NCBI RefSeq assembly: GCF_022848905.1
Contig: NZ_JAFIRA010000003.1
Span: 62,001-126,000 of the forward strand
Direction: 5' to 3'
Length of the DNA stretch: 64,000 bases
Origin: Thermostichus vulcanus str. 'Rupite'
Lineage (GTDB): Bacteria; Cyanobacteriota; Cyanobacteriia; Thermostichales; Thermostichaceae
Below, one piece after another: positions 43,774-53,781 of the stretch (positions are counted from its first letter, which is position 1; each line of letters starts with the position of its first letter). The notes beneath the pieces are model-generated. The model worked only from the letters and a program-made list of their open reading frames with translations. It searched no databases and was not told where the DNA came from. Both the position numbers and the translations under genes were made by a program.

Positions 43774-44457
43774 ATGGGATGGCTGGATTGGTGGATTTTG
43801 CCTCCCTGTCCACTTTGCCAACGCACTGCTCAGGCTGTGTTCTGTCAAGATTGCCAGCGCAAGTTACAGGCGGATCAGGTTGCCACTTGGCCCATAGAAA
43901 CCACCCCCTGGCCTCTTTACGCCTGGGGGCTCCATCGAGGTGGATTACGTCGGGCAATCTACCAATTGAAATATGAAGGGCAACGGCGGATTGGCTCGGT
44001 GTTGGGGGAATGGCTGGGATCCTGCTGGAGAAAACACAACCGACAGCGACAACCCTTTACCGTTCTGCCAATCCCTCTCCATCAGGAGCGGTTGCAGCAA
44101 CGGGGCTACAACCAAGCGGCTCTGATCAGCCAAGCCTTCTGCGAGCAGACAGGGTTACGCCATCTTCCCCAGGGGTTGGTGCGGATTCGCGCCACAGCAG
44201 CCCAACATGAACTAAACCCTCTACAGCGGCAACAGAATCTTTTGGGTGCCTTTGCTTTGCAAAGCATCCCCTCCACACCCGTATTGTTGGTAGATGACAT
44301 TTACACCACCGGCTCCACCATCCGGGCAGCAGAACAGGCACTGGCAACTGCCGGGATCCCTTTAGTCGGCGTGGTGGTGGCGGCCCGAGCCCAACCTGCA
44401 GCGACCCAAGCTCAGATTCCAACGCCTCTCTGGCCTACTCCGCTTCCACTAAATTAA
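43774..44457 (+). CDS. ComF family phosphoribosyltransferase-like protein
   Basis: The 227-residue protein has the N-terminal zinc-binding cysteines of ComF proteins (CPLCQRT, CQDCQRK), the PRTase segment TVLPIPLHQERLQQRGYNQA and the PRPP-binding VLLVDDIYTTGSTIRAAEQA. ComF proteins take part in DNA uptake; cyanobacterial homologues are linked to natural transformation. ATG 43774 is preferred over TTG 43750. The 3' end overlaps the convergent HD-GYP gene by 23 bases. Confidence 0.88.
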   Translation: MGWLDWWILPPCPLCQRTAQAVFCQDCQRKLQADQVATWPIETTPWPLYAWGLHRGGLRRAIYQLKYEGQRRIGSVLGEWLGSCWRKHNRQRQPFTVLPIPLHQERLQQRGYNQAALISQAFCEQTGLRHLPQGLVRIRATAAQHELNPLQRQQNLLGAFALQSIPSTPVLLVDDIYTTGSTIRAAEQALATAGIPLVGVVVAARAQPAATQAQIPTPLWPTPLPLN

Positions 44458-45460
44458 AGGCCGTTACAAACATAAAGTCACAAAACTCACGCACTAAGTT
44501 GGGATCCCGCCAGCCTTGACGAGTTTCTTCCCGCAGCACTTCCAGGGCCTGTTCAACACTGAGGGCCGCTTTGTAAGGACGCGAGGAGGTTAAGGCATCG
44601 TAAATATCGATCACTTGAAAAACGCGAGCCAAAAGCGGGATGTCCTCCCCCGCCAGATGATCTGGGTAGCCACTGCCATCCCAACGCTCATGATGGTGGC
44701 GGATAATGGGCAGCACATCCTGCATGGTACGCAAGCCCTGGCAAATTTCTTCGCCGATCAACACATGGGACTTCATGATTTCCCATTCTTCGGGGGTATG
44801 TTTGCCCTGTTTGCCCAAAATCGCATCCGGGATCCCGACTTTGCCAATATCGTGCAGGTAACCGCCCCAACGGAGCGCCTTGATTTGCTGACGGGGCAAG
44901 CCTAGATAGCGCCCAAACCGTTCCCCCATAGCCACCAGCCGTTCGCAGTGGTCACCTGTGGTGGGATCCCGGCTTTCCACAGCACGGGCAATGCCGAACA
45001 ACACCTTAGCGGCATGATCCAAATCTTCGTTCAGGCGCTTTTGATGGATAGAGGAGCGAACCCGCGCTAGCAGCTCCACTTGATCGAAGGGCTTGGTTAA
45101 AATATCATCGGCTCCCACCCCCATCCCCTTGACGCGATTGGAGCGATCCGTCAGGGCAGTAATTAAAACAACGGGAATTAAGCGGGTCAGATCGTTGGCT
45201 TTTAATTGGCGACAGACATCAAATCCATTGATATCTGGCATAAGGACATCCAACAAGACCAAGTCCGGCTGCAAGTGCTCTACCGCTTCCAGGGCATCTT
45301 CGCCATTGATGGCCTCACTGACTCGAAAGTGGGCTGACCGCAATAGTTCACTGATGTAGAGGCGGCTGCTGGCCTGATCATCGACCACCAAGACATGATC
45401 CGACTCCACTAGCTTCAGATTCGGGCGCGGAAAAGGGGTGTGGGTCACGCGGGAATTCAT
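44435..45460 (-). CDS. Response regulator with HD-GYP phosphodiesterase domain
   Basis: The 341-residue protein has a receiver domain (HVLVVDDQ; phosphoacceptor Asp in LVLLDVLMPDINGFD; Lys in LTKPFDQVELLARV) joined to an HD-GYP domain. The metal-site LHDIGKVGIPD and the signature HHERWDGSGYPDHLAGEDIP are intact. HD-GYP enzymes degrade cyclic-di-GMP, so phosphorylation probably tunes that messenger. No kinase partner is adjacent. Confidence 0.92.
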   Translation of the reverse strand: MNSRVTHTPFPRPNLKLVESDHVLVVDDQASSRLYISELLRSAHFRVSEAINGEDALEAVEHLQPDLVLLDVLMPDINGFDVCRQLKANDLTRLIPVVLITALTDRSNRVKGMGVGADDILTKPFDQVELLARVRSSIHQKRLNEDLDHAAKVLFGIARAVESRDPTTGDHCERLVAMGERFGRYLGLPRQQIKALRWGGYLHDIGKVGIPDAILGKQGKHTPEEWEIMKSHVLIGEEICQGLRTMQDVLPIIRHHHERWDGSGYPDHLAGEDIPLLARVFQVIDIYDALTSSRPYKAALSVEQALEVLREETRQGWRDPNLVREFCDFMFVTAFNLVEAE

Positions 45461-45504
45461 GGCAGCCGGTACTCAGTCTACAGCGAGTTTTGCCAGTTGG
45501 ACTG

Positions 45505-45531
45505 CTCAAATACACATCTCTCAAATACACA
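45505..45531. repeat. Tandem 12-bp direct repeat
   Basis: CTCAAATACACA occurs at 45505-45516 and 45520-45531, a 15-base period. It is in the 207-base gap upstream of the HD-GYP regulator gene. It may be a duplicated binding site or a slippage product. Confidence 0.6.
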
Positions 45532-45667
45532 GCTAAGGATCCCTGCTCAAACCTCTCAACAGGGATGGTCGGTTGAGGATGGAGCCACGGGTAGTCTTTA
45601 TGGATCCAACTTGTAGATACACTCTATGGCAGGACTCCTCGGCCTGTACACCGCAACTTTGCTGAAC

Positions 45668-46606
45668 TTATTGCGCTCTTTGTAAAGCAGCCTGATGGGG
45701 ATCCACATTTAAGAAAAGGGTTGAATCCCCTTCTACACGGATGATCCGCAAAGGAGGCGCAGCGCCGGTTGGGTTTTGAATACGCTCCTGTAGGGTTTCG
45801 TAAAACAACAGATCCGCCAGTTGTGCATTTTGGGCTGCCGCTTGCCCTTTCAGTTCAATGGCCCGTTGGTTGGCCGCTGCCAAGATCAACAGCCGCTCCG
45901 TTTCTTTCTCCTGAATTTGAGCCCGTACTGCCGCCGTTTGGGCAGAAATTGAGGCCACCTGTTTACGCTCAATCGAATCCTTTAGGGCCTCTGGAAAATC
46001 GGGATTGCCCAGGAACACACCCTCCACTTGCAGCAAGGAAAGGGTTTGACCATCTCGCTCTATATGGGGCATTTCCTGCTGGATCAAGGCCAAGGCTTGT
46101 TGTTCGATTGCAGTCCGCTGGCTTTTGCGGTAGAAATCTTCCGAATCGAAAGAAGCAGAAATATCCCGAATTTTGGAGCGCACCACCGGTACTACCACTG
46201 TGGAGAGGTAATTTTCGCCGATATTGGCGTGCAGTTCGTCCAAGGTGTCGGGGTTGGGTTTGAGGGCAATGGCTACATCGATGGCAAAGGCTTGCCCATC
46301 GGCAGTGTTGACGGTGATCCCATTGCTGATGCTGTTGACGGAGGCAGGATTATCGGTAAACTCCCAGACGCGCGTTAGCACCGTGTAGGTGATTGGGGTA
46401 TCGATGCCAGGCACCACGAAAATCACCCCTGGTCGTTCCACTCGCCCTTTTTGCAGGCCGGAAAAGGTATTAAATACAACAGTGGCATGTCCGGGAGGAG
46501 TGACGTAGAGACAGGAGCGGCCTAACCCCAAAGCCACCAAGAGGCCGATCCCTCCAGCCATCAGCCAACCGGTCTGCCGCCATTCCGTTTCCTCTGTTCT
46601 GGGCAT
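45668..46606 (-). CDS. SPFH/prohibitin (band 7) family membrane protein
   Basis: The 312-residue protein has one N-terminal membrane helix (about 14-34), a band 7 domain (about 40-215) and a C-terminal helical region (AAVRAQIQEKETERLLILAA). Such proteins form large rings in membranes that organise proteases and lipids. ATG 46606 is preferred; the frame is open to 46678 through a repeat region that is probably not coding. It follows a second SPFH gene on the same strand, so the two are an operon and perhaps a hetero-oligomer like HflK-HflC. Confidence 0.88.
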   Translation of the reverse strand: MPRTEETEWRQTGWLMAGGIGLLVALGLGRSCLYVTPPGHATVVFNTFSGLQKGRVERPGVIFVVPGIDTPITYTVLTRVWEFTDNPASVNSISNGITVNTADGQAFAIDVAIALKPNPDTLDELHANIGENYLSTVVVPVVRSKIRDISASFDSEDFYRKSQRTAIEQQALALIQQEMPHIERDGQTLSLLQVEGVFLGNPDFPEALKDSIERKQVASISAQTAAVRAQIQEKETERLLILAAANQRAIELKGQAAAQNAQLADLLFYETLQERIQNPTGAAPPLRIIRVEGDSTLFLNVDPHQAALQRAQ

Positions 46607-46641
46607 GCTTCTGTATCCTCTGAGATGAGTGGTGCCGATTT

Positions 46642-46682
46642 GGAAACATCTATTGGAAACATCTATATTTGGAAACATCTAT
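46642..46682. repeat. Triple direct repeat GGAAACATCTAT between two SPFH genes
   Basis: Three exact copies lie at 46642-46653, 46655-46666 and 46671-46682. The last includes the stop codon of the upstream SPFH gene. The rest fill the 72-base space before the downstream SPFH start. Confidence 0.8.
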
Positions 46683-47461
46683 TTAGTAACCAAGGTTTCC
46701 AGCCGCGATCCGAGTACCGCCGCTTTGACCACTTCCAAATACTGAGGGTTTTGAGTCAGGGCCCGTGCTTTGGCTTGCAACTGCCCTGCTTCTGCTTCCG
46801 CTTGAGAAATCACCGTTCGGGCATCTTGGCGAGCCTGTTCAATTTCAAATTGCTTTTGGGCCAGGCGATTTTCGGCAATGGTCTTCGCTTCAATGGCAGC
46901 CACAAAATCGGGGTCGAAATCCACATCCCGCAGCAGTAGATCCAAAACTTCGATGCCGTATTCCCGCAGCAAATTGGCCACCTGCTCACGAATTTGCCCC
47001 TGCAGCATCGGGCGTTGGGTGGAATAGAGAGCCTGTGCGGAAAACCCGGCGGTCTCGTTGATGATCACAGATCGGACAATCGGAGCAATACGATCCAGAT
47101 AGCCTTCACCCAGTTGGGTGTAAACCTTGGGGGCATCAAGAATGCGAAATTGCAGGGTCGCCTCAACGCGAATTTGCTGGCCATCCTGAGAGAGGGCCAC
47201 CAATCGTGGGGCATAGGCATGGGTATCCCCATCTTTCCAGGTCAGGGCCTGGGTTTTCATATCGAAGAGCACGGTACGGGAAACGAAAGGAGGCACCCAG
47301 TGCAACCCCGGTTGTAGAGCCGTTGAGTTGACGCCGCCAAACCAGGTGAATACCACCAGATTTTCTCCGTTTCCCACCAATCGTAATGGCCTGCCAATCC
47401 CCACTAAGAGCAGCACTGCTCCGGAGAAGGTGGCCTGGGGCAACCAGCGACCCACTCCCAT
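46679..47461 (-). CDS. SPFH/prohibitin (band 7) family membrane protein
   Basis: The 260-residue protein has an N-terminal membrane helix (about 8-28), a band 7 domain (FTWFGGVNSTALQPGLHWVP onward) and a C-terminal coiled region with alternating Ala and Glu (QFEIEQARQDARTVISQAEA). It ends GSRLETLVTK, its last codons inside a direct repeat. It is upstream of and similar in plan to the next SPFH gene, suggesting an old duplication and shared assembly. Confidence 0.88.
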   Translation of the reverse strand: MGVGRWLPQATFSGAVLLLVGIGRPLRLVGNGENLVVFTWFGGVNSTALQPGLHWVPPFVSRTVLFDMKTQALTWKDGDTHAYAPRLVALSQDGQQIRVEATLQFRILDAPKVYTQLGEGYLDRIAPIVRSVIINETAGFSAQALYSTQRPMLQGQIREQVANLLREYGIEVLDLLLRDVDFDPDFVAAIEAKTIAENRLAQKQFEIEQARQDARTVISQAEAEAGQLQAKARALTQNPQYLEVVKAAVLGSRLETLVTK

Positions 47462-47696
47462 TTCCCGACCCTCAAGCCTATGCCGCCATTGTGACGGATA
47501 GGGTGGCGCAAGACTGGAAAATCGCTGCCATCTTTTAAGCCTTACGCAGCAAGGGATCCCTGCTCGATCCAGCCCTTCTGCAAACCAACATTCTTAAGTA
47601 TTCACAAAAGATCACTTAATGCTTTGCAAAAAACCTTGGCGGATGCCCTCAAAACAGAAGAAGATTAAGACATCCTAAAGATTTGGGTTGCCGTTC

Positions 47697-47972
47697 ATGC
47701 TATCTATCCCCGATTACGAGCGGCGGGACGTACAAGTGCCCCGATCCTGCATTGCCATTGCAGCCCAGGCCTTAATCCAGCAGGGGGTATCGGTGCGCTG
47801 GTCTGAAGAAGGGTTATCCGCCTTAATTCGTCTGGGATCCAAGGGATCCGCTGACCGTGCGGCCCTTCTGCTGGTGGAGATGGGTCTTGCCGGTCAGCCC
47901 CAAGAGCTGAGGGACTGGTTGGAGATGTGCTGGCAACTGCCCGCCTATCCAAGACAACCCCTGCAGGTGTAA
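47697..47972 (+). CDS. Small hypothetical protein
   Basis: The 91-residue open frame (MLSIPDYERRDVQVPRSCIA; ADRAALLLVEMGLAGQPQEL) has codon use and GGGATCC content like its neighbours. I recognise no family. It lies 51 bases before the exonuclease gene on the same strand. The start could be ATG 47697. It is supported mainly by its composition and position. Confidence 0.5.
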   Translation: MLSIPDYERRDVQVPRSCIAIAAQALIQQGVSVRWSEEGLSALIRLGSKGSADRAALLLVEMGLAGQPQELRDWLEMCWQLPAYPRQPLQV

Positions 47973-48023
47973 GGGATCCTGACCGGGCGCGAAAATGGGT
48001 TTGGCCTTTGTCTCTATCCGGTT

Positions 48024-48833
48024 GTGCGTTCTCGAGATCTTTTGCAGCAGTACCGCCATTTGTGTGGTCAAACTCTGACGGTTGTAGATGTAGAAACAAC
48101 GGGCCTTTGTGCGCCTGGACAGCGGGTGATCGAGATTTCACTCCTCAAAGCCAGTTTAGACCAAGGGATCCTCGACCATCGGGCTTGGCTACTGAATCCG
48201 GGTATTCCGATCCCGCCTGCGATCGTGCGCTTGACGGGCATTAGTGCAGAAATGGTCGCTCAGGGATCTGACCCAGCACTCCTTTGGCCGGAAATTCAAG
48301 CGGATCTGGAATCCGGGACGCTGACGGCCCACAATCTGGCTTTTGACTACGGCTTTTTACAAATGGAATACGGGCGGTTAGGGATCCCCTTTTCCCGTCC
48401 GAAAACTGAGCAGCTGTGTACGGTGCAGTTGGCGCGACTGTTATTGCCGGATTTGCCCTCCCGCAGTTTGCCTGCTCTAGTGGAGCATTTCCAGTTTCAG
48501 TTGGAAGGGCCATTGGTGGCTCCGGGACGACGTTCTCATCGAGCTGCCGCCGATACCTTGGCCTGTTGGCTATTGGCAGAACGCCTCTTAGAGCAATTGT
48601 GTTCGCAGCCGGAGGAGCAGATCCTGGCCCGTTTTGGGCGGCAGTGGATCCCGGTTAATCAGGCGGCCCAGATCTTGGGCTGTTCGGCGCGCCAAGCTCG
48701 CGCCCAGATGGAAAATGCAGGTTTGATGGCACGCACCAGTCGCAGTGGAGCCTATCTGTATCGTCGGGATGAAGTGGAGGATCTGGCAGATGCGTTGGCA
48801 GAGAGTGGTCTTTCTGTGGAAGTAAAGGGTTAA
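48024..48833 (+). CDS. DnaQ-like (DEDDh) 3'-5' exonuclease with C-terminal HTH-like domain
   Basis: The 269-residue protein has the three exonuclease motifs: VVDVETTGL (Exo I), AHNLAFDYGFLQMEYG (Exo II) and SHRAAADTLA (Exo III with the His). This places it with the DNA polymerase III epsilon proofreader family, here as a stand-alone enzyme. After about residue 215 comes a helix-turn-helix-like segment (PVNQAAQILGCSARQARAQM) resembling excisionase/MerR-type DNA binding. That is unusual for a proofreader and suggests a repair or processing role. The start appears to be GTG 48024. Confidence 0.82.
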   Translation: MRSRDLLQQYRHLCGQTLTVVDVETTGLCAPGQRVIEISLLKASLDQGILDHRAWLLNPGIPIPPAIVRLTGISAEMVAQGSDPALLWPEIQADLESGTLTAHNLAFDYGFLQMEYGRLGIPFSRPKTEQLCTVQLARLLLPDLPSRSLPALVEHFQFQLEGPLVAPGRRSHRAAADTLACWLLAERLLEQLCSQPEEQILARFGRQWIPVNQAAQILGCSARQARAQMENAGLMARTSRSGAYLYRRDEVEDLADALAESGLSVEVKG

Positions 48834-48983
48834 CAGAGATATCCAGGTCAGCCAAAAAAACAAGAAATTGAATCCAGCTTGAGCGGGTTCTGGGATCCAG
48901 ACACAAGGAGCCAGCTTGACTTTTTCACGGAAATTAGAATTTATTGAGAGAAGTCAAAAACTCAATATCCGCGATTTACAGCG

Positions 48984-49079
48984 ATGCTCAATTTAGCCGC
49001 CCCGATTTTTTCCACACAGTTGCAAAGCCAAGGCTTATTGGTTCTGCTGCTGGGGCTGCGACTGCGCCTTTGGCGCTAA
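48984..49079 (+). CDS. Putative leucine-rich leader peptide
   Basis: The 31-codon frame encodes a peptide starting MLNLAAPIFSTQLQSQG and ending LLVLLLGLRLRLWR: eleven leucines of 31 residues, seven of them in the last 14. It precedes a gene of the 2-isopropylmalate synthase family, whose product leads to leucine, and inverted repeats lie between them. A classical attenuation leader is therefore plausible. No strong ribosome site is visible, and a short membrane peptide would look similar. Inference only. Confidence 0.4.
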   Translation: MLNLAAPIFSTQLQSQGLLVLLLGLRLRLWR

Positions 49080-49215
49080 TCCTTTTTCCCCTACAACTTT
49101 CACAACTTTCATGGTCTTGGCTGCTCATCCCCTGAGTTGCCTGTCCTAGGCCAGATGGAGCTTTATTCTAGGCGTTGGTTTGGGCTACAAAAGCGCCCGT
49201 CTGCGCTCTCACAAG

Positions 49216-50512
<1,297 letters not shown>

Positions 50513-50555
50513 CTTGAGGATTTCCCTCAGCCTAAGTCCCTGTTGACACCGTAGG

Positions 50556-51884
50556 ATGGGAGGGACTGTGTGCAAGGAAGCCCTTTTTGTGAACGAAGCG
50601 GATATCACCCTGGCGGTACAGGCCCAGTACGAAACCTTTCCCTACCCTCCCGTTCCCTACGATCAACCCTTTGAGGGGTTCTCCAGTCTGGGCAGCTATA
50701 CCTTGGCGCAGTACGCCCGCACCCGCACCCTCAAGGAACCGACTGGGGCCAAGTTCCTGGTGGCAGGTTGTGGGACGGGCTGGGAAGTCCATGGCATCGC
50801 CGCCAGCAATCCTGGTTATGCCTCGGTGGTGGGGATCGACATCAGCCGACCTTCCCTCGAAATTGCCAACCAGCGTCTCAAGCATCACGGTCTCAGCCGC
50901 TGCTCCGTCCAATATGGGGATTTGTTGGATCCCTCCACTTGGCCTGAGGGCAGCTTTGACATGATCAGCTCCTATGGGGTGATTCACCACACGGCGGATC
51001 CCGTCAAGGCTTTGGGGAATTTGGTGTCGCGGCTGGCGCCAGATGGGGTGATTGCCCTGATGCTCTATAACCGCTCAGGTCGTTGGCACATTTATCGCAT
51101 TCGCAAGGCTTTGGAATTGTTGGGCATTACCCCACCGGCCACCCCGGAAAAGATTGCCTTTGTGCGCCAGTTGTTGAATGGGGCCAATCCTAATTCCCTT
51201 TTGGCCAAACACGCAAGTGCCAATAAAGAGTATTACCTACAGGATGAAAATATCGTTGACAACTTCTTTCATGCCAACGACATTCCCTTTGACATTGGAG
51301 AAATTCCAGGTTTTGTGGCTCAAGTGGGTTTGGAGTTTATTGATGTGGCTCCCCATCGAGACGACTGGAATGCCAAGCCTTTGGTAGCCTCTACCCACCC
51401 TGAGTTTCACCAACGGTATGAAACTCTTTCTCGAATTGAACAACTGCAGGTGGTGGAGTGTTTGGAGCCTCTGTATCACACTCAAAATTTATTCTGGTGT
51501 TGCCATCAAGGCAAGAAAATTGCTCATTGGGATCCCTTTACGGCTGAGTTTTTTAAAAGCTCCAGTTGGCAGTTGAACCCCTTGTTTATCCAGCATGGCA
51601 GTGTACGCTATTTGGATCAAAAGATTCCTTTTTCAGATCTACTGGGCAAACTTGATCCCAATCAAATCCCGACGCAAAAAATGGATATTTTCTGGCAAAT
51701 CGCCCAGATCCCCGGTAAGGTCATTACTTCTAGCCGTTATCAAGTGCTGGATCTGCTGTTGCCCTTGGCTCAACAGGCGCGTTCCGGTGCTGAGATTCTG
51801 GCTGAACAAGAAGAGAGAGGGGATCACGTCCTCAACCTGTTCCGCCAATGGGAGGCGGATCGACTGGTGTTACGGGTGGAATAA
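50556..51884 (+). CDS. Class I SAM-dependent methyltransferase
   Basis: The 442-residue protein has a family-like lead (AVQAQYETFPYPPVPYDQPF), then a Rossmann SAM-binding core: FLVAGCGTGWEVHGIAASNP (motif I), VVGIDISRPSLEIANQRLKH, YGDLLDP and FDMISSYGVIHHTADPVKAL. A C-terminal region of about 250 residues is not recognised. The substrate is unknown. The start is uncertain: ATG 50556, GTG 50571 or GTG 50589, the last with AAGGA upstream. It follows the leuA-like gene after 43 bases on the same strand. Confidence 0.8.
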   Translation: MGGTVCKEALFVNEADITLAVQAQYETFPYPPVPYDQPFEGFSSLGSYTLAQYARTRTLKEPTGAKFLVAGCGTGWEVHGIAASNPGYASVVGIDISRPSLEIANQRLKHHGLSRCSVQYGDLLDPSTWPEGSFDMISSYGVIHHTADPVKALGNLVSRLAPDGVIALMLYNRSGRWHIYRIRKALELLGITPPATPEKIAFVRQLLNGANPNSLLAKHASANKEYYLQDENIVDNFFHANDIPFDIGEIPGFVAQVGLEFIDVAPHRDDWNAKPLVASTHPEFHQRYETLSRIEQLQVVECLEPLYHTQNLFWCCHQGKKIAHWDPFTAEFFKSSSWQLNPLFIQHGSVRYLDQKIPFSDLLGKLDPNQIPTQKMDIFWQIAQIPGKVITSSRYQVLDLLLPLAQQARSGAEILAEQEERGDHVLNLFRQWEADRLVLRVE

Positions 51885-51927
51885 GATAGGCGATGCTTAG
51901 TTTCAGGGGTTGCTCTCAGCCGCCTTT

Positions 51928-53073
51928 TCAGGGATCCCGTGGATCCAGAGCATCCCGCAGGCCGTCCCCGAGCAAGTTAAAGGATAGGGAACTGAGAACG
52001 ACCATCAGGGTTGGTGCCAGCACCAGCCAAGGTTGCAGGATGATCACGGAAGCGTTGGTGGCCAGGGAGAGCATATTGCCCCAGGAGGCATCCGGTTGTT
52101 GGATCCCCAAGCCAATCAGGCTCAATACCGACTCCGCCACAATGTAGCCCGGAACCGCCAGGGTAGCGGAGATCACCACATATGTGGCTGTTTGCGGCAA
52201 AATATGGCGCACCATCAAATACAGGGATCCCGCCCCTGCCACCCGTGAGGCTTGCACAAAGTCTCGATCCCGCAACGACAGCACCTGCCCGCGAATCACC
52301 CTGGCCAAACCCGCCCAGCCGACAAACGAGACGATCACCACAATCACCAGAAAACGTTCTGCATTGGTAAAAGGTACGCCCGTCAGGGGGTTCCGCTGCA
52401 ACACCGCCGCCAAGGAGACTAACAGGTAAAGGGTGGGAATCGACATCAACACTTCCGCCAGCCGCATCAACAGTGTATCCACCCAACCGCCGAAATAGCC
52501 GGATATTGCCCCCACCAACAGACCCATTGGGAAAGAAATGCCGATCCCCACCAAGCCAATAAACAGGCTGATGCGTCCGCCGTAAATCAGACGGCTGAAA
52601 TAATCACGGCCTTGATCATCGGTGCCCAGCAGGTTCAACCGACCCACCCGGAGATCTTCTGCGGCTGGGGATCCCTCTTCTGGTGAATCCGGTAAATCTG
52701 GCTCAGGACGCAGTGGAATGGTTCCGAATAAGTGGCGATTGGATGGGATCAAGCCCAACCAACGGTAGGGAGCCCCCTCTACAAAAAAGCGGATCCCGGC
52801 AGGACGGCTGGTATCCACCAAAAGAGGACGTTCGCCCGTTTGCAAATCCACCGGCCCCTGGCGGGTTGGATACACATGGGGCCCCAGCCAAGTGCCAGAC
52901 TCATCCCAAAAGTGAATGGCAGTAGGGGGCAGCAGGGATCCCTGTGTTTGGGATTGCAAGGGGTTATAGGGGGCAATAAACTCGGCAAAAATGGCACAAG
53001 TGTAGAAGAGCAAAAGAATCCAGGCTCCGATTTGGGCCCATCGATTTTGGCGAAGCCGTTTCCACCACTGCAT
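51928..53073 (-). CDS. ABC transporter permease, oligopeptide/dipeptide (OppC) type
   Basis: The 381-residue permease has an N-terminal helix, an unusually long periplasmic loop (about 45-160) and a five-helix core. The binding-protein-dependent transport signature is FVQASRVAGAGSLYLMVRHI, and the family segment LNLLGTDDQGRDYFSRLIYG is present. Such permeases pair with OppB, OppD/F and a substrate-binding protein; none is adjacent, so this is an orphan. Its substrate (peptide, nickel or other) cannot be told. Confidence 0.88.
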   Translation of the reverse strand: MQWWKRLRQNRWAQIGAWILLLFYTCAIFAEFIAPYNPLQSQTQGSLLPPTAIHFWDESGTWLGPHVYPTRQGPVDLQTGERPLLVDTSRPAGIRFFVEGAPYRWLGLIPSNRHLFGTIPLRPEPDLPDSPEEGSPAAEDLRVGRLNLLGTDDQGRDYFSRLIYGGRISLFIGLVGIGISFPMGLLVGAISGYFGGWVDTLLMRLAEVLMSIPTLYLLVSLAAVLQRNPLTGVPFTNAERFLVIVVIVSFVGWAGLARVIRGQVLSLRDRDFVQASRVAGAGSLYLMVRHILPQTATYVVISATLAVPGYIVAESVLSLIGLGIQQPDASWGNMLSLATNASVIILQPWLVLAPTLMVVLSSLSFNLLGDGLRDALDPRDP

Positions 53074-53155
53074 GAGGCAAGGATCCCGTGAGCGCTGTTA
53101 GCCAGCCTAAAACTGGTCTTTTGGTCTTTACTGTAGCTGAAGTTGAGAAGTCCCT

Positions 53156-53653
53156 CTAACCTGCCAAAGAGTAACTGGGGCTGTAGAGGGCCATCATTTC
53201 CATCCGGGCAGCAGTGATCGTCTGCGGCAACACCCCCACTAGACGGGCCAGGATATCGTCCGGCAACTGGCTGACCAGATCAGTGGAGAAAAACTCTTCT
53301 AAGCTAAACAGCAATACGCGGGCCCGCTGAGCTGGGAGAGGATTATCCGTAATTTGTTGTAACCAGCGCATCCAATGTAGCCGCTTAGAATAAGCATTTT
53401 GCCGTTCCTGATGATTTTGCGGATGCAGCAACGCCACATCTCCAATCGGCAGAACAGTTCCAGATTCCACATCCAATGGCCCCCCGACCGCCGCCCCTGG
53501 CCCAGCAAACTCAGCATGAAAGGTTTTGCAGATAATCAAGGCATTGGGCCGCTGTGGATCCAGCATCAGCAGCTGCCCACTGCTGAGGCTCCGAATTAAC
53601 TGCCCTGGCTCAACCCGCTTAACCAGGCTGTGGTTGGGAGAAGGTTCGCTCAT
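53156..53653 (-). CDS. Conserved cyanobacterial hypothetical protein
   Basis: The 165-residue protein has two recognisable parts: PGQLIRSLSSGQLLMLDPQR and a helical C-terminal region (RARVLLFSLEEFFSTDLVSQ). I remember similar unnamed proteins from cyanobacteria but no function. It has no signal peptide or membrane helix. ATG 53653 is preferred to the longer frame to 53677. It lies between opposing-function neighbours and appears to be a single unit. Confidence 0.7.
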   Translation of the reverse strand: MSEPSPNHSLVKRVEPGQLIRSLSSGQLLMLDPQRPNALIICKTFHAEFAGPGAAVGGPLDVESGTVLPIGDVALLHPQNHQERQNAYSKRLHWMRWLQQITDNPLPAQRARVLLFSLEEFFSTDLVSQLPDDILARLVGVLPQTITAARMEMMALYSPSYSLAG

Positions 53654-53781
53654 AGTGTCTAGGATACCCCACCCCACTCTCTCTTTACATGAAACCTTTA
53701 AGTTCTGAGGAGCAGCTTAACGCAATCTTCATTTAGGGAGGAGCCAGACTTGATTTTTCCTTCTTTTATCCTACTGATTGG

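Noticed and set aside
46642-46682. CRISPR array at the GGAAACATCTAT repeats
   Set aside because: Repeats are only 12 bases with 1-4-base gaps and no cas genes nearby.
48944-49135. 63-codon open frame overlapping the leucine-rich mini-ORF
   Set aside because: No family resemblance or ribosome site; the overlapping 31-codon frame has the more informative composition.
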